Shown: in pieces, positions 18,939 to 27,380 of the stretch | Position numbering within the stretch: position 1 is the first letter of the stretch | Layout of the letters: every line of letters starts with the position of its first letter | Assembly: GCF_014279835.1 (NCBI RefSeq) | Contig: NZ_CP047942.1 | Location: forward strand, 124,001-188,000 | Length of the DNA stretch: 64,000 bases | DNA from: Synechococcus sp. MVIR-18-1 | GTDB lineage: Bacteria; Cyanobacteriota; Cyanobacteriia; PCC-6307; Cyanobiaceae | Direction of reading: 5' to 3' | Position numbers and translations under genes: made by a program | The notes under the pieces: generated by a model | Seen by the model: the letters and a program-made list of their open reading frames with translations, nothing else | Databases searched by the model: none | What the model was told of the DNA's origin: nothing

Positions 18939-19783
18939 AGAAAGTGGCAATACTGGGCTCTGGAAATATTGGTTGTGATTTACTGGTTAAGTGCCAAGAA
19001 GCAAAAGGACTCGAAGTCGTGTCCTTCGCTGGTCGGCACCCATATTCTAAGGGTCTAGAGTTTGCTAGAAATCGTGGGGTCTTTATCACCGATAGAAGCA
19101 TTGAGGGAGTTCTGGAACATCCGGAAAAACCAGACATTTTGATAGATTGTACAAGTGCTTCACATCATCATTACAACTATTCACTTTGTAAGAAAAATAA
19201 TATTCGTGTTATTGATATGACTCCTGCAATGCTTGGAGTTGCCTGTTGTCCTGTTGTTAACCTAGACCACTGTCTTGATTCAGATAATATAAATATGATC
19301 TCCTGTGGAGGGCAAGCATCTATGCCCATATGTTTCGCATTAAAAGAAGCAAATCCTGAGATTAAATACCTTGAGATTGTCTCTACGATATCCTCAGCAT
19401 CAGCTGGTCCCGGCACACGTAAAAATATTTCTCAATACATCAGCACAACGCAAAAGTCAATTAGTGATATGCTTGACATAGAGAAAGTTAAAGTAATTAT
19501 CAACATTACACCTGCCGTACCGCCTATTCACATGAAAACTTCAGTATTAATCCAGTCTGACCATATCAAAAACTTTTCTGATACTCAAGAAACCATTCGT
19601 AAGATTGTATCGATGACTTCTTGCTATGTGCCAGGCTATTGCTTGTCTGTAGATCTTAAGCAGCTTGGGGCTAAATCAATGTGTCAAGTGCAAGTGACTG
19701 GAAGTGGCCATTATCTTCCCCCTTTCGCTGGTAATCTTGATATCATAAATTGTGCCGCACTTGAAGTTGTTAAGCGACTATGA
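18935..19783 (+). CDS. Acylating acetaldehyde dehydrogenase (MhpF/DmpF-like)
   Basis: The family interconverts acetaldehyde plus CoA and acetyl-CoA with NAD, and normally channels the aldehyde to or from a partner aldolase (MhpE/DmpG). The N-terminal Rossmann motif is ILGSGNIG (6-13), the catalytic cysteine is C124 in SCGGQASMP, and the SASAGPGTRKNIS and GSGHYLPPFAGNLDI blocks are characteristic. Length 282 is slightly short (about 300). It overlaps rfbH and the aldolase gene by 4 nt each. The usual aromatic-degradation genes (mhpABCD type) are absent, so its job here is likely in sugar synthesis; the acyl group used is unknown. Confidence 0.88.
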   Translation: MKKVAILGSGNIGCDLLVKCQEAKGLEVVSFAGRHPYSKGLEFARNRGVFITDRSIEGVLEHPEKPDILIDCTSASHHHYNYSLCKKNNIRVIDMTPAMLGVACCPVVNLDHCLDSDNINMISCGGQASMPICFALKEANPEIKYLEIVSTISSASAGPGTRKNISQYISTTQKSISDMLDIEKVKVIINITPAVPPIHMKTSVLIQSDHIKNFSDTQETIRKIVSMTSCYVPGYCLSVDLKQLGAKSMCQVQVTGSGHYLPPFAGNLDIINCAALEVVKRL

Positions 19784-20793
19784 CACATCCTCTTGTTTAT
19801 GACGTCACACTTAGGGACGGCTCTCATGCAAATAAGCATTCATTTTCTTCAGGTTTTTGTGCTAGTTATATAGATCAAGCGTATCAATCAGGATTGCGTC
19901 ATATTGAGATTGGTCACGGAAATGGTTTAGGTGGAAGCAGCTTACACATTGGTCTATTAGATGAGCCTAATCTTCTGGATGTTGCTTACGAAAAACTTAC
20001 CATATACAAAGACCTGAAGATAGGTGTTCATGTTATTCCCGGTTTGGCCACTTTTGGCGATGTCGATTATGCCGTTCATAGGGGAGTTTCTATTTTTCGT
20101 GTTGCCAGTCATTGTACTGAGGCAGATACAACAGAGACTTATATTAATCATGTGGCACAATCTGGACGAGATGTATGGGGTCTTCTAATGATGTGTCATA
20201 TGGTAAAACCTGATTACTTGGCACGTGAAGCAAAGAAAATGGAAAGTTATGGGGCATCTCGTATTGTTTTTCTGGATTCAGCGGGTGCATTGACTCCGAC
20301 AATGGTTAGTTCTATCACGCAGGAACTTCGAGCTGTTGTTGATTTACCAATTGGTTTTCATGCACATAATAATCTTCATGCAGCTATAGCTAATTCTCTT
20401 GCGGCACTTTCATCTGGTTGTGATTCAGTCGATGCTTGTACCAGAGGTTATGGTGCTGGTGCTGGCAACCTATCACTAGAGTCTCTTGTTGCATTGTTAG
20501 AAAGAGATCACAATCATACTGGGCTTAATTTGGATAAACTGATTTCACTTTCTCAGTTTGTAGAGTCAAATTTCTCAAACAGTCTCCCTATAGTTGACAG
20601 CCTTTCTACAGCAACTGGTTTTTATGGTGTATTCTCAGGTTTCAAACCAAAGATTTTAGAAGCTGCACGAATCTTTGATGTTGATCCTCAGGATATAATC
20701 AAGGAATTAGGCAGAATGCAAGTGATTGCTGGGCAAGAAGATCAAATAATCGCAACCGCTTCTTCTCTTTCATGCAATGGTGTTTCTAAGTGA
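19780..20793 (+). CDS. 4-hydroxy-2-oxovalerate aldolase (MhpE/DmpG-like)
   Basis: This is a class II, HMGL-like TIM-barrel aldolase that joins or splits pyruvate and a short aldehyde. The metal and substrate site DVTLRDGSH (8-16), the IGHGNGLGGSS block, FHAHNNLHAA with its two metal histidines, and RGYGAGAGN are all intact, and the 337 residues include the C-terminal communication domain that docks with the dehydrogenase. It is therefore probably active together with the preceding gene. Overlaps by 4 nt on both sides. In this sugar cluster it could run in the condensing direction and supply a 4-hydroxy-2-oxoacid; that is inference. Confidence 0.9.
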   Translation: MTHPLVYDVTLRDGSHANKHSFSSGFCASYIDQAYQSGLRHIEIGHGNGLGGSSLHIGLLDEPNLLDVAYEKLTIYKDLKIGVHVIPGLATFGDVDYAVHRGVSIFRVASHCTEADTTETYINHVAQSGRDVWGLLMMCHMVKPDYLAREAKKMESYGASRIVFLDSAGALTPTMVSSITQELRAVVDLPIGFHAHNNLHAAIANSLAALSSGCDSVDACTRGYGAGAGNLSLESLVALLERDHNHTGLNLDKLISLSQFVESNFSNSLPIVDSLSTATGFYGVFSGFKPKILEAARIFDVDPQDIIKELGRMQVIAGQEDQIIATASSLSCNGVSK

Positions 20794-21755
20794 TGAAAAT
20801 TGTATTGCATCTATTAGGTGGTGCTGGACGAATTGGAACCGCCCTTATTCAATCACTAGTTGATAATCCGATTAGTAATTTGGATTCAATATATGTCTAT
20901 TGCGATTCTACGAAGGCTAACGGGGTGGAACGGCTTTATGCTAATACCAAGGCTCCTTTTGTAAGGGCTTTGGGTTACTCGGGCTTTGTTGAGTTTTTCG
21001 GGTCTGAAGAGCATAGTATTTTTTCTAGTGAAAATACTCGACATGTAGTCTTTAATTTGCGGGGAATTAATAAGAAGCAACAATGGTTGAATCAACCACT
21101 TGATTCTATGGGAGTGCAGATTAATTCGTGTAGGACTATTGTTGATGCAAATCTATGGCTCCAATCGAATGTTGAAATCATTCATTTTAGCTCTCTGCTT
21201 TGTGATTTAATCGAGAGCTCCCTTTCTTTGGATCAAATCTGTGAAGGACAGGAAAGTTATCGTCGTCCATATATGGTCAGTAGGCTTCATCAAGAAACAA
21301 TGCTTGCTGCTAATGCATTTCAGCATTCTATTTCTACCTGCTTTCTTAGGCTCCCGGCAGTTTATGGTTTTTCCGATGACGCCCAGAGTCCTTGGGTCCT
21401 AAATGTTTTTTGTAAGTGCCGCAAGAAAAAAGAACTTGTTTTATCACGCAATCCATTTCAAAAAGTTTATCTTACTCATTGTGCTTTTTTAATCCAAGCT
21501 CTTCGCTTGCTTATCTCTTCAAATTATGATGTGCGATCTAGCAAAACAGTTAGTTATATGCGTCCACCAATGTTAGGCATGCCAGTTGGTGCACTCGCTA
21601 ATATTGTCGAGAACTATCCCATTGATAGCGCTGACATGCAATGGAGTGATCTTGGAATTGAATTTTTAGATGAATCTAACCTCGGGCGCGGTGATAATAT
21701 TGATGCTCATATGCTGCAGCTATTGTCTGCGATCGATACCCTCATTAAGCCATGA
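20793..21755 (+). CDS. Atypical NAD(P)-binding SDR (YxxxR active site)
   Basis: The N terminus (LLGGAGRIGTALI, about 6-18) is an extended-SDR Rossmann motif, and a serine-rich HFSSLL segment takes the place of the usual catalytic Ser region. Where epimerases and dehydratases have YxxxK, this protein reads YMVSR, with Arg for the catalytic Lys. It has 320 residues. Start is ATG 20793, or GTG 20790, both overlapping the aldolase stop. A reductase or epimerase acting on a keto-sugar or on the branched side chain is plausible from the context, but the family assignment is only at the superfamily level. The stop overlaps the ThDP gene start by 4 nt. Confidence 0.7.
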   Translation: MKIVLHLLGGAGRIGTALIQSLVDNPISNLDSIYVYCDSTKANGVERLYANTKAPFVRALGYSGFVEFFGSEEHSIFSSENTRHVVFNLRGINKKQQWLNQPLDSMGVQINSCRTIVDANLWLQSNVEIIHFSSLLCDLIESSLSLDQICEGQESYRRPYMVSRLHQETMLAANAFQHSISTCFLRLPAVYGFSDDAQSPWVLNVFCKCRKKKELVLSRNPFQKVYLTHCAFLIQALRLLISSNYDVRSSKTVSYMRPPMLGMPVGALANIVENYPIDSADMQWSDLGIEFLDESNLGRGDNIDAHMLQLLSAIDTLIKP

Positions 21756-23611
21756 GTAAGTTGAAGCTTTCTGTCGCCATTGCCAATTTACTTGCTTCGC
21801 AAGGAATACGCCAAGTATTTGGGATTATCGGTTCAGCTAATGCGCACTTGTTTGATGCTGTTTATCAACACCCTGAAATTCAGTTAACCTGCTTGCATCA
21901 TGAGCAAGCTTGTGTAATGGCTGCTCACGGGTATTACATGCAATCTGGCCAAATAGCAGCCGTATTTGTTACCGCTGGAGCTGGAATTACGAATGCTCTT
22001 ACAGGTGTTGTGGGTGCATGGGCAGATAGTGTACCTGTTTTAATTCTTAGTGGTCAGGAGGCTACTAAGCAGTTCGCTAGTAATAATCTTTCTCGTATGA
22101 TCGGGATTCAAGGTGTTTATACAGAGTCGATTTATGAATCCTGTACAAAAAGTGTTGTCACATGCAAGGATTCAGAGAGCGTTGTAATTGCTATTGCTAG
22201 TGCTGTGAGACTAGCCAGGGAAGGTCGTCCGGGTCCTTGCATTGTGGATATACCAATTGATTTACAATCTAACGAAATGGAAATTAATAAAATTAATGCA
22301 TTGATAAATGAGAATCTTGTAATAAAGGGGTTTCAAAGCTTTGGTCTGTCAGATCAGGATTTATCTCATTTATTAATTTCGCTTAAGTCTGCAAATGCAC
22401 CATTGCTATGGTTAGGCAATGGATTAAGAAAATATAGCTCTTCAGTGATTTCCTCGATTGTTCGTGATCTTGGTATTCCTTATCTTACGTCTTGGACAGC
22501 AACGGATCTGTTTGAGCCTATTGATGATCTTTATGCTGGACATGCTGGTACTTACGGCGGAAGAGCTGGCAATTTAATATTGCAATCTTGCGATGTGCTT
22601 TTAACTTTAGGCACTCGCTTGGCGATACCTCAAAAGGGTTATGTCGATCATCAACTGGCTAGGCGAGCAAAAATATTTGTGATTGATTGTGATCAGATCG
22701 AGCTAGATAAATTAAGCGAACGTTTTGATAATAAATACTTGGCAGATGCTTCTGTTGCGCTTTCGCAAATACATCAATCGTTGGGAAATACACTGCATTC
22801 TAGTATGAATGAATGGCTTAGCCATGTAGGTCTTATTCGTAATGAATTCTCGCTTGTAGAACCTTGTCATCTTAAAAAAGATGCAGTTGACTCATATCAA
22901 TTTATTTCCGATCTCGGTAAGTTGTCGTCCTCTAATACTACTTTTGTGACTGATATGGGGACAGCTCTGATTAGTGGTTTTCAAGTTCTTGAACCGAAAA
23001 ATGGTCAACGTTTATTCACTAGTCAAGGGCTTGGTGAAATGGGTTATGGACTTCCTGGCGCCATTGGTGCTTGGTTCGCAGATCCGACTCGGCAGGTGAT
23101 CTGTTTAAATTGCGATGGTGGCTTGATGATGAATTTGCAGGATCTTCATTCTGTAATTAGCCATCAAATCCCCCTTAAACTAGTGATATTTAATAATGAT
23201 GGATATTTAATGATTAAGCACACTCAAAATGCAATTGTTGGTGGAAGACGTGCCGGTACTGATAGAGCTAGCGGTTTGACTTGCCCTGAGTATAAACCAC
23301 TTGTAAAAGCCCTAGGCTTTGACTATTTTTCCCTTTCATATCTTGATCAGCAAGATCAGGTTATTACAGAATTTCTTGAACATGACGGAGCTTCTGTATT
23401 GGAGGTCTTTATGGCTGCTGATCAATTGTTAGTTCCTAAGCTTTCAGTTAGTGTTTCCGCAGATGGAACGTTGGTTTCTCCCCCTCTTGAAGATCTCAGC
23501 CCATTAATACCCCTAGAGCAAATAGAACGGCTTATGCTTGTGGATGTTCATCCGAATTCTATTTCATTGGAAAGGGATGAAGTCGTTGCTAAGGGTGATG
23601 CTATTTATTGA
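21752..23611 (+). CDS. ThDP-dependent enzyme, acetolactate synthase-like (YerE-type candidate)
   Basis: The 619-residue protein has the three domains of the acetohydroxyacid synthase/pyruvate oxidase family. The catalytic glutamate is E51 in LHHEQACVMAAHGY, and the ThDP-Mg motif near residue 454 reads CDGG followed 27-30 residues later by NND. Length is above the usual 560-590. Such enzymes decarboxylate 2-oxoacids and transfer the acyl anion. In yersiniose synthesis the relative YerE adds an acetyl unit from pyruvate to CDP-4-keto-3,6-dideoxyglucose, the product of the rfbFGH route found here, so a sugar-branching role fits the position well. It overlaps the SDR before it by 4 nt; the next ATG is 6 nt after its stop. 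Confidence 0.85.
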   Translation: MSKLKLSVAIANLLASQGIRQVFGIIGSANAHLFDAVYQHPEIQLTCLHHEQACVMAAHGYYMQSGQIAAVFVTAGAGITNALTGVVGAWADSVPVLILSGQEATKQFASNNLSRMIGIQGVYTESIYESCTKSVVTCKDSESVVIAIASAVRLAREGRPGPCIVDIPIDLQSNEMEINKINALINENLVIKGFQSFGLSDQDLSHLLISLKSANAPLLWLGNGLRKYSSSVISSIVRDLGIPYLTSWTATDLFEPIDDLYAGHAGTYGGRAGNLILQSCDVLLTLGTRLAIPQKGYVDHQLARRAKIFVIDCDQIELDKLSERFDNKYLADASVALSQIHQSLGNTLHSSMNEWLSHVGLIRNEFSLVEPCHLKKDAVDSYQFISDLGKLSSSNTTFVTDMGTALISGFQVLEPKNGQRLFTSQGLGEMGYGLPGAIGAWFADPTRQVICLNCDGGLMMNLQDLHSVISHQIPLKLVIFNNDGYLMIKHTQNAIVGGRRAGTDRASGLTCPEYKPLVKALGFDYFSLSYLDQQDQVITEFLEHDGASVLEVFMAADQLLVPKLSVSVSADGTLVSPPLEDLSPLIPLEQIERLMLVDVHPNSISLERDEVVAKGDAIY

Positions 23612-23616
23612 TTCCA

Positions 23617-24693
23617 ATGGCTCAAACAATCTTTTTTGAAAATCAGATTTTTCTTGATGATATTAGTTCGTTGGTTTCGACATTCAAGGATTGGGAGTTT
23701 TTTAGAGATCAATCGGTCTTAGTGACTGGTGGTGCGGGCTTAGTCCCTTCTTATCTTGTGAATACCCTTTTGTATGCCAACCATGTGTTAAGCCTGAACC
23801 TGAATATTACCTGCTTAGTACGCTCGGAACAAAGCAATTTATTTCGTCTTGCTTCATGGATAAATAACAGCTCACTCCATTTAATCTATGGAACTGCTGA
23901 GGAATATCCATACTCTTTACTTGAGCCACACTCAATTATTGTGCATGCTGCTAGTGCAGCCAGTCCTAAAATTTATGCTCAGGATCCTGTTGGCGTTATT
24001 TTGCCAAATAGCACAGGAACGATGCGGCTTTGTGATCAAGGTCGTTTATGGCAGATCAAACGTCTATTATATTTTAGTACAGGTGAAGTATATGGTATTA
24101 ATAGCAAGGAATACTTCAATGAACTTGATTTTGGTTATTTAGATCCTAATTCTCTCAGAAGCTGTTACGCTGAAAGCAAAAGAGTTGGAGAATCGATTTG
24201 TAAGGCGTATTCGCATCAATATTCCTTGCCAGCCACCAGTGCACGAATATTCCATACATATGGTCCACAAATGTTGCTTGATGATGGGAGAGTCTTTGCT
24301 GATTTTGTAAGAGATGCTCTTAATCGGAAGCCCATTGTGCTTGCAAGCTCTGGTAGCGCACGTCGTTGTTTTTGCTATTTGAAGGATGCTACAAGTGCTT
24401 TCCTTACCCTTTTGGTTAATGGTCTCAGTGGAGAGGCTTATAATTTAGCCAATCCAAATGCCGAAATCTCCATTCTTGAACTTGCTCACCTGGTGGCAAA
24501 TCTAGTAGATCCTAAACTCGAGGTTAGTATTCAAGACTCATTCGCTAAGAAGCCTGGTTATGTTCCCAGCGCTGTTCCGCGATCTTTGCCCTCTGTGTTA
24601 AAGTTGGAGGCTTTGGGCTGGAGAGCTAGTATAGGGCTAGAGGAAGGCTTTTCTAGGACCTTACTTTCTTATTCTAATTTTCACCATGCATAA
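23617..24693 (+). CDS. NAD-dependent nucleotide-sugar epimerase/dehydratase
   Basis: This is an extended SDR of 358 residues, nearest in style to UDP-glucuronate decarboxylases and dTDP-glucose dehydratases. The N-terminal extension is followed by VTGGAGLVPSYL (about 35-46). The catalytic residues appear as STGEVYG and Y-A-E-S-K (YxxxK), and SARIFHTYGPQM is present. It probably acts on a CDP-sugar in the same pathway, for example reducing the 4-keto group or epimerising. The ATG at 23617 is preferred over an in-frame TTG at 23608 that overlaps the ThDP gene. The 3' end overlaps the FkbM methyltransferase gene by 8 nt. Confidence 0.82.
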   Translation: MAQTIFFENQIFLDDISSLVSTFKDWEFFRDQSVLVTGGAGLVPSYLVNTLLYANHVLSLNLNITCLVRSEQSNLFRLASWINNSSLHLIYGTAEEYPYSLLEPHSIIVHAASAASPKIYAQDPVGVILPNSTGTMRLCDQGRLWQIKRLLYFSTGEVYGINSKEYFNELDFGYLDPNSLRSCYAESKRVGESICKAYSHQYSLPATSARIFHTYGPQMLLDDGRVFADFVRDALNRKPIVLASSGSARRCFCYLKDATSAFLTLLVNGLSGEAYNLANPNAEISILELAHLVANLVDPKLEVSIQDSFAKKPGYVPSAVPRSLPSVLKLEALGWRASIGLEEGFSRTLLSYSNFHHA

Positions 24694-25624
24694 CCGTCTA
24701 GAACACCTTAAACAGGATTTTACTTCTGGAAATGTTAGCAAGCATGACTTTATAAATCGAGCCCACGCAGAATTCCACTCTGTCTTACATGAGTTTTCTT
24801 CTACACTGTCAAATACAGATATTTCAAAAATAGAAATTCTTGATAATAAGGTCTTAATGACGAATAAGTCCGATGGGATTGTTGTTGAAGTTGATTCCTG
24901 TGATGAACGAACTGCACCTGTAGAAGCTTTCAACTTCGGTTCTTACGAACCAGGCGAATCTTCAGTTATTAGAAAGCTCGCAGCATCTATTGATACAATG
25001 TTGGATATTGGTTCTAATATTGGTTGGTATTCACTTGTGGTAGCCAAGCTTAATCCTTCAGCAAAAATTCTTGCTTTTGAGCCAATTCCGCAAACTTTTG
25101 CTAAATTGAAAAATAATTGCAAACTCAATCGTCTTTCTAATATAGATTATAGGAATTATGCTCTATCTGATTCTGAGGGTTCCTTTCCTTTTTATTTTTA
25201 TCCCGAAGGCAGTGGAAATGCTTCTATGAAAAATTTAGCACTAAGAGATGATGTACTTGAGATTGAATGTCATCTTCGTACTTTAGATAGTCATGAGGAT
25301 GAGATCTTAGACTCTCAAACAATAGATTTCGTTAAAATTGATGTTGAAGGCGCAGAACTTTTTTCTGTGAGGGGTGGAATTAATTTACTTCAAAAGCATA
25401 AGCCAATATTGTTAGTCGAATTGCTCAGAAAGTGGTCTGCACCATTTGGTTATCATCCCAATGAAGTCATTGAGATACTTGCCTCTATAGGGTATGTAGC
25501 TTATACGCTCTCAAATGAGTATAAGCTTTCAAGATTCACCCTCATTGATAGTGAAACTGTGGACACTAACTTCTTCTTTGTCCATCCTAATTCTCGGCTA
25601 TTTTCTGAACTTACATTTCATTAA
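24686..25624 (+). CDS. FkbM-family methyltransferase
   Basis: This is a SAM-dependent O-methyltransferase of the FkbM type, with the SAM motif DIGSNIGWYSLVVAKLNP (about 109-126), the acidic loop AFEPIPQTF and the IDFVKIDVEGAE block. The FkbM core covers about 95-270, with an N-terminal part of about 90 residues of unknown role. FkbM proteins are common in surface-polysaccharide islands and often methylate sugar hydroxyls. The acceptor is unknown. It starts inside the 3' end of the SDR gene (8 nt overlap) and ends 4 nt before the GT2 gene, so the chain of coupled genes continues. Confidence 0.88.
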   Translation: MHNRLEHLKQDFTSGNVSKHDFINRAHAEFHSVLHEFSSTLSNTDISKIEILDNKVLMTNKSDGIVVEVDSCDERTAPVEAFNFGSYEPGESSVIRKLAASIDTMLDIGSNIGWYSLVVAKLNPSAKILAFEPIPQTFAKLKNNCKLNRLSNIDYRNYALSDSEGSFPFYFYPEGSGNASMKNLALRDDVLEIECHLRTLDSHEDEILDSQTIDFVKIDVEGAELFSVRGGINLLQKHKPILLVELLRKWSAPFGYHPNEVIEILASIGYVAYTLSNEYKLSRFTLIDSETVDTNFFFVHPNSRLFSELTFH

Positions 25625-25628
25625 GTAC

Positions 25629-26588
25629 ATGATTATTGATATTCTTGTCCCTGCTTATAACGAAGCAGCTTCTCTGCCAGAGCTGATTGATAGAATAATA
25701 GTTTCAATATCTTTAGCTCAATCTGATTCTGGGATTTTAGATAAATCGCTAGATTTTGATTATAAGATTTACATAGGTGACAACTATAGCTCTGATAACA
25801 CCTTGGAAGTTGTTCAGATGCTTCAATCAAAATATCCTGGCAAAATATATCTTGTTCAGAATCATAGAAACTATGGTTACGAACATTCCGCCTGGAATCT
25901 TTTTAGGTTATCTAGAGGTAATGCTGCTGTTCATATTCTGTCTGATCTTGAGGATCCTCCAGAGCTTGTTGGTGAGCTTATTGTTGGTTGGTTACTCCGT
26001 GATGTCTCAATAGATTCAATCTTTGCATCTAAACTGACTAATAAAACTGAATTGTATTTTTATCAATTCTTTAGACGACTTTTCTATCTGCTTTCTCGAA
26101 TATTTTTACGTATTAAGTTACCTGTCGGTTATCATGGCGTTGGTATTTATAGTGATTTTGTGATTAAGGATGCTGTTTGGCTTTTTAGTCGTTCCTCACT
26201 TAATATTAGATCTTGCTTAGTAAGCTGTTCGGATTCTTTTGCTTCTATACATTATAAGAAAATGCTAAGAAAGCATGGTAAATCATCTTTGAACTTTCGA
26301 CGAAATGCAGCAATCGCAGTTGAAAGTATTTTCAAGCAAGATCGCTCTTATCATACTTTAATTGCCATTATGTGCATCTTTAGCTTTATCTTTTTCCTTT
26401 TTTGTACAATTTTCGCACTCTTCAACCAAATATTATTTAAGGTCTACCCAAGTGGTACTTTGACGCTATCTACTATCATTGGTGCATTTGCGATTACCAC
26501 AAGTCTTTCAATTTATTTGTTGTCTTCTCAGATTTCTTCTATACCTAAAACAAGGAGAACACTTAAAGTCCGTTACACTATTAAATAA
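25629..26588 (+). CDS. GT2 glycosyltransferase, GtrB/DPM1-like
   Basis: The N-terminal domain (1-230) has the GT2 start ILVPAYNEAASLPELI and the variant metal motif LSDLEDPPE in place of DADLQDPPE. Two hydrophobic helices follow at about 240-262 and 275-298, the layout of GtrB and polyprenyl-phosphate glycosyltransferases, which load a sugar on undecaprenyl phosphate at the inner face of the membrane. The frame is open from 25515, but ATG 25629 gives the proper family start. The next gene is GtrA-like, the usual partner, so a lipid-linked sugar is probably made and flipped for addition to a glycan. Confidence 0.85.
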   Translation: MIIDILVPAYNEAASLPELIDRIIVSISLAQSDSGILDKSLDFDYKIYIGDNYSSDNTLEVVQMLQSKYPGKIYLVQNHRNYGYEHSAWNLFRLSRGNAAVHILSDLEDPPELVGELIVGWLLRDVSIDSIFASKLTNKTELYFYQFFRRLFYLLSRIFLRIKLPVGYHGVGIYSDFVIKDAVWLFSRSSLNIRSCLVSCSDSFASIHYKKMLRKHGKSSLNFRRNAAIAVESIFKQDRSYHTLIAIMCIFSFIFFLFCTIFALFNQILFKVYPSGTLTLSTIIGAFAITTSLSIYLLSSQISSIPKTRRTLKVRYTIK

Positions 26589-26602
26589 CAATATTTTTTA
26601 TT

Positions 26603-26995
26603 ATGCCCTTTTCATTCTTTAAGTCTGCAGGGAGACGTCTTACTCTGCCTGTTGTCTACGCTTTGTCGGGTGTTTTTTTCACTCTTTTTGGTGCGACGAT
26701 ATATTGGACTCTTTACCCCCTTGGTCCATTTCTATCGATCTTAATTACTGAAGCTACAGTTCATACAGTTAGATATCTTACTTTTAGATATCTAGTTTTT
26801 ACTAGTTATAGAGGCTTTGTTGTGAATCCATTTAGATATATTATTGTGGTTATGCCTGCATCTTTGGTAGCTTTTATTTCTGTAATTCTTTTTTCGCCTC
26901 TTCTTGGAAGAGCTGCATCTACTGTTTTTGTTGTATCTATTTCTTTTGTTGTTGGATTTTTCTGGGGCAAAAGAGTGTTTACTGATAGCCAATAA
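26603..26995 (+). CDS. GtrA-like membrane protein (putative flippase)
   Basis: The 130 residues contain four hydrophobic helices (about 14-34, 38-58, 77-97 and 100-122) and the FRYLVFTSY segment seen after helix 2 in GtrA proteins. GtrA proteins are thought to flip undecaprenyl-phosphate-linked sugar across the membrane in O-antigen modification. The gene follows the GtrB-like transferase by 14 nt. It is the last gene of the plus-strand sugar operon. The RNA end is not obvious; the next gene is convergent. Confidence 0.8.
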   Translation: MPFSFFKSAGRRLTLPVVYALSGVFFTLFGATIYWTLYPLGPFLSILITEATVHTVRYLTFRYLVFTSYRGFVVNPFRYIIVVMPASLVAFISVILFSPLLGRAASTVFVVSISFVVGFFWGKRVFTDSQ

Positions 26996-27380
26996 ATAGT
27001 ACCTTCCCTTCCATCTCGGACATGCTTTTATGTTGTATTGGTTGGTTCCCACTACTTCTATATTGGATGCACTTTTAATGCTTATATCCTCATGTTACCT
27101 AGCAGTAGTTTCCTTAGTATTTATACCTTGATTATTCTCTGGTTGTCTTGTTTTTTATTTTGTTCGATCAAAAACTTTTTCTTTCTATTTCATAGAGGCA
27201 TCTTGGTTGATTGCATTCTGTGACTATGTGGTGAATTTCTCTTATGGGTAAGAAGTATTGATTTCAGAGTCCCTTATATTTGCTTATGAAATTTTCAAAG
27301 TTTTAACAGGTTTTACTACTGCTCTATTATCTTAAATTGTTTGTTTCTGACTTGTTATGTCCTGGAATCTATATACTGAG
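26996..27380. other. AT-rich convergent spacer
   Basis: This spacer of 385 bases lies between the GtrA-like gene and the convergent membrane-protein gene. It is very AT-rich with many T runs. A 61-residue hydrophobic open frame (27038-27223, plus) is what one expects by chance in T-rich sequence, and I do not call it. No clear intrinsic terminator, repeat or RNA gene is visible. Confidence 0.5.

Noticed and set aside
18935-20793. Aromatic meta-cleavage (mhp/dmp) catabolic operon
   Set aside because: Only the last two steps are present and they are embedded by overlaps in a CDP-sugar operon; no dioxygenase, hydrolase or hydratase gene is near.
27038-27223. 61-residue hydrophobic open frame
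   Set aside because: The T-rich sequence alone explains a run of Phe, Leu and Ile codons; no family and no ribosome site.
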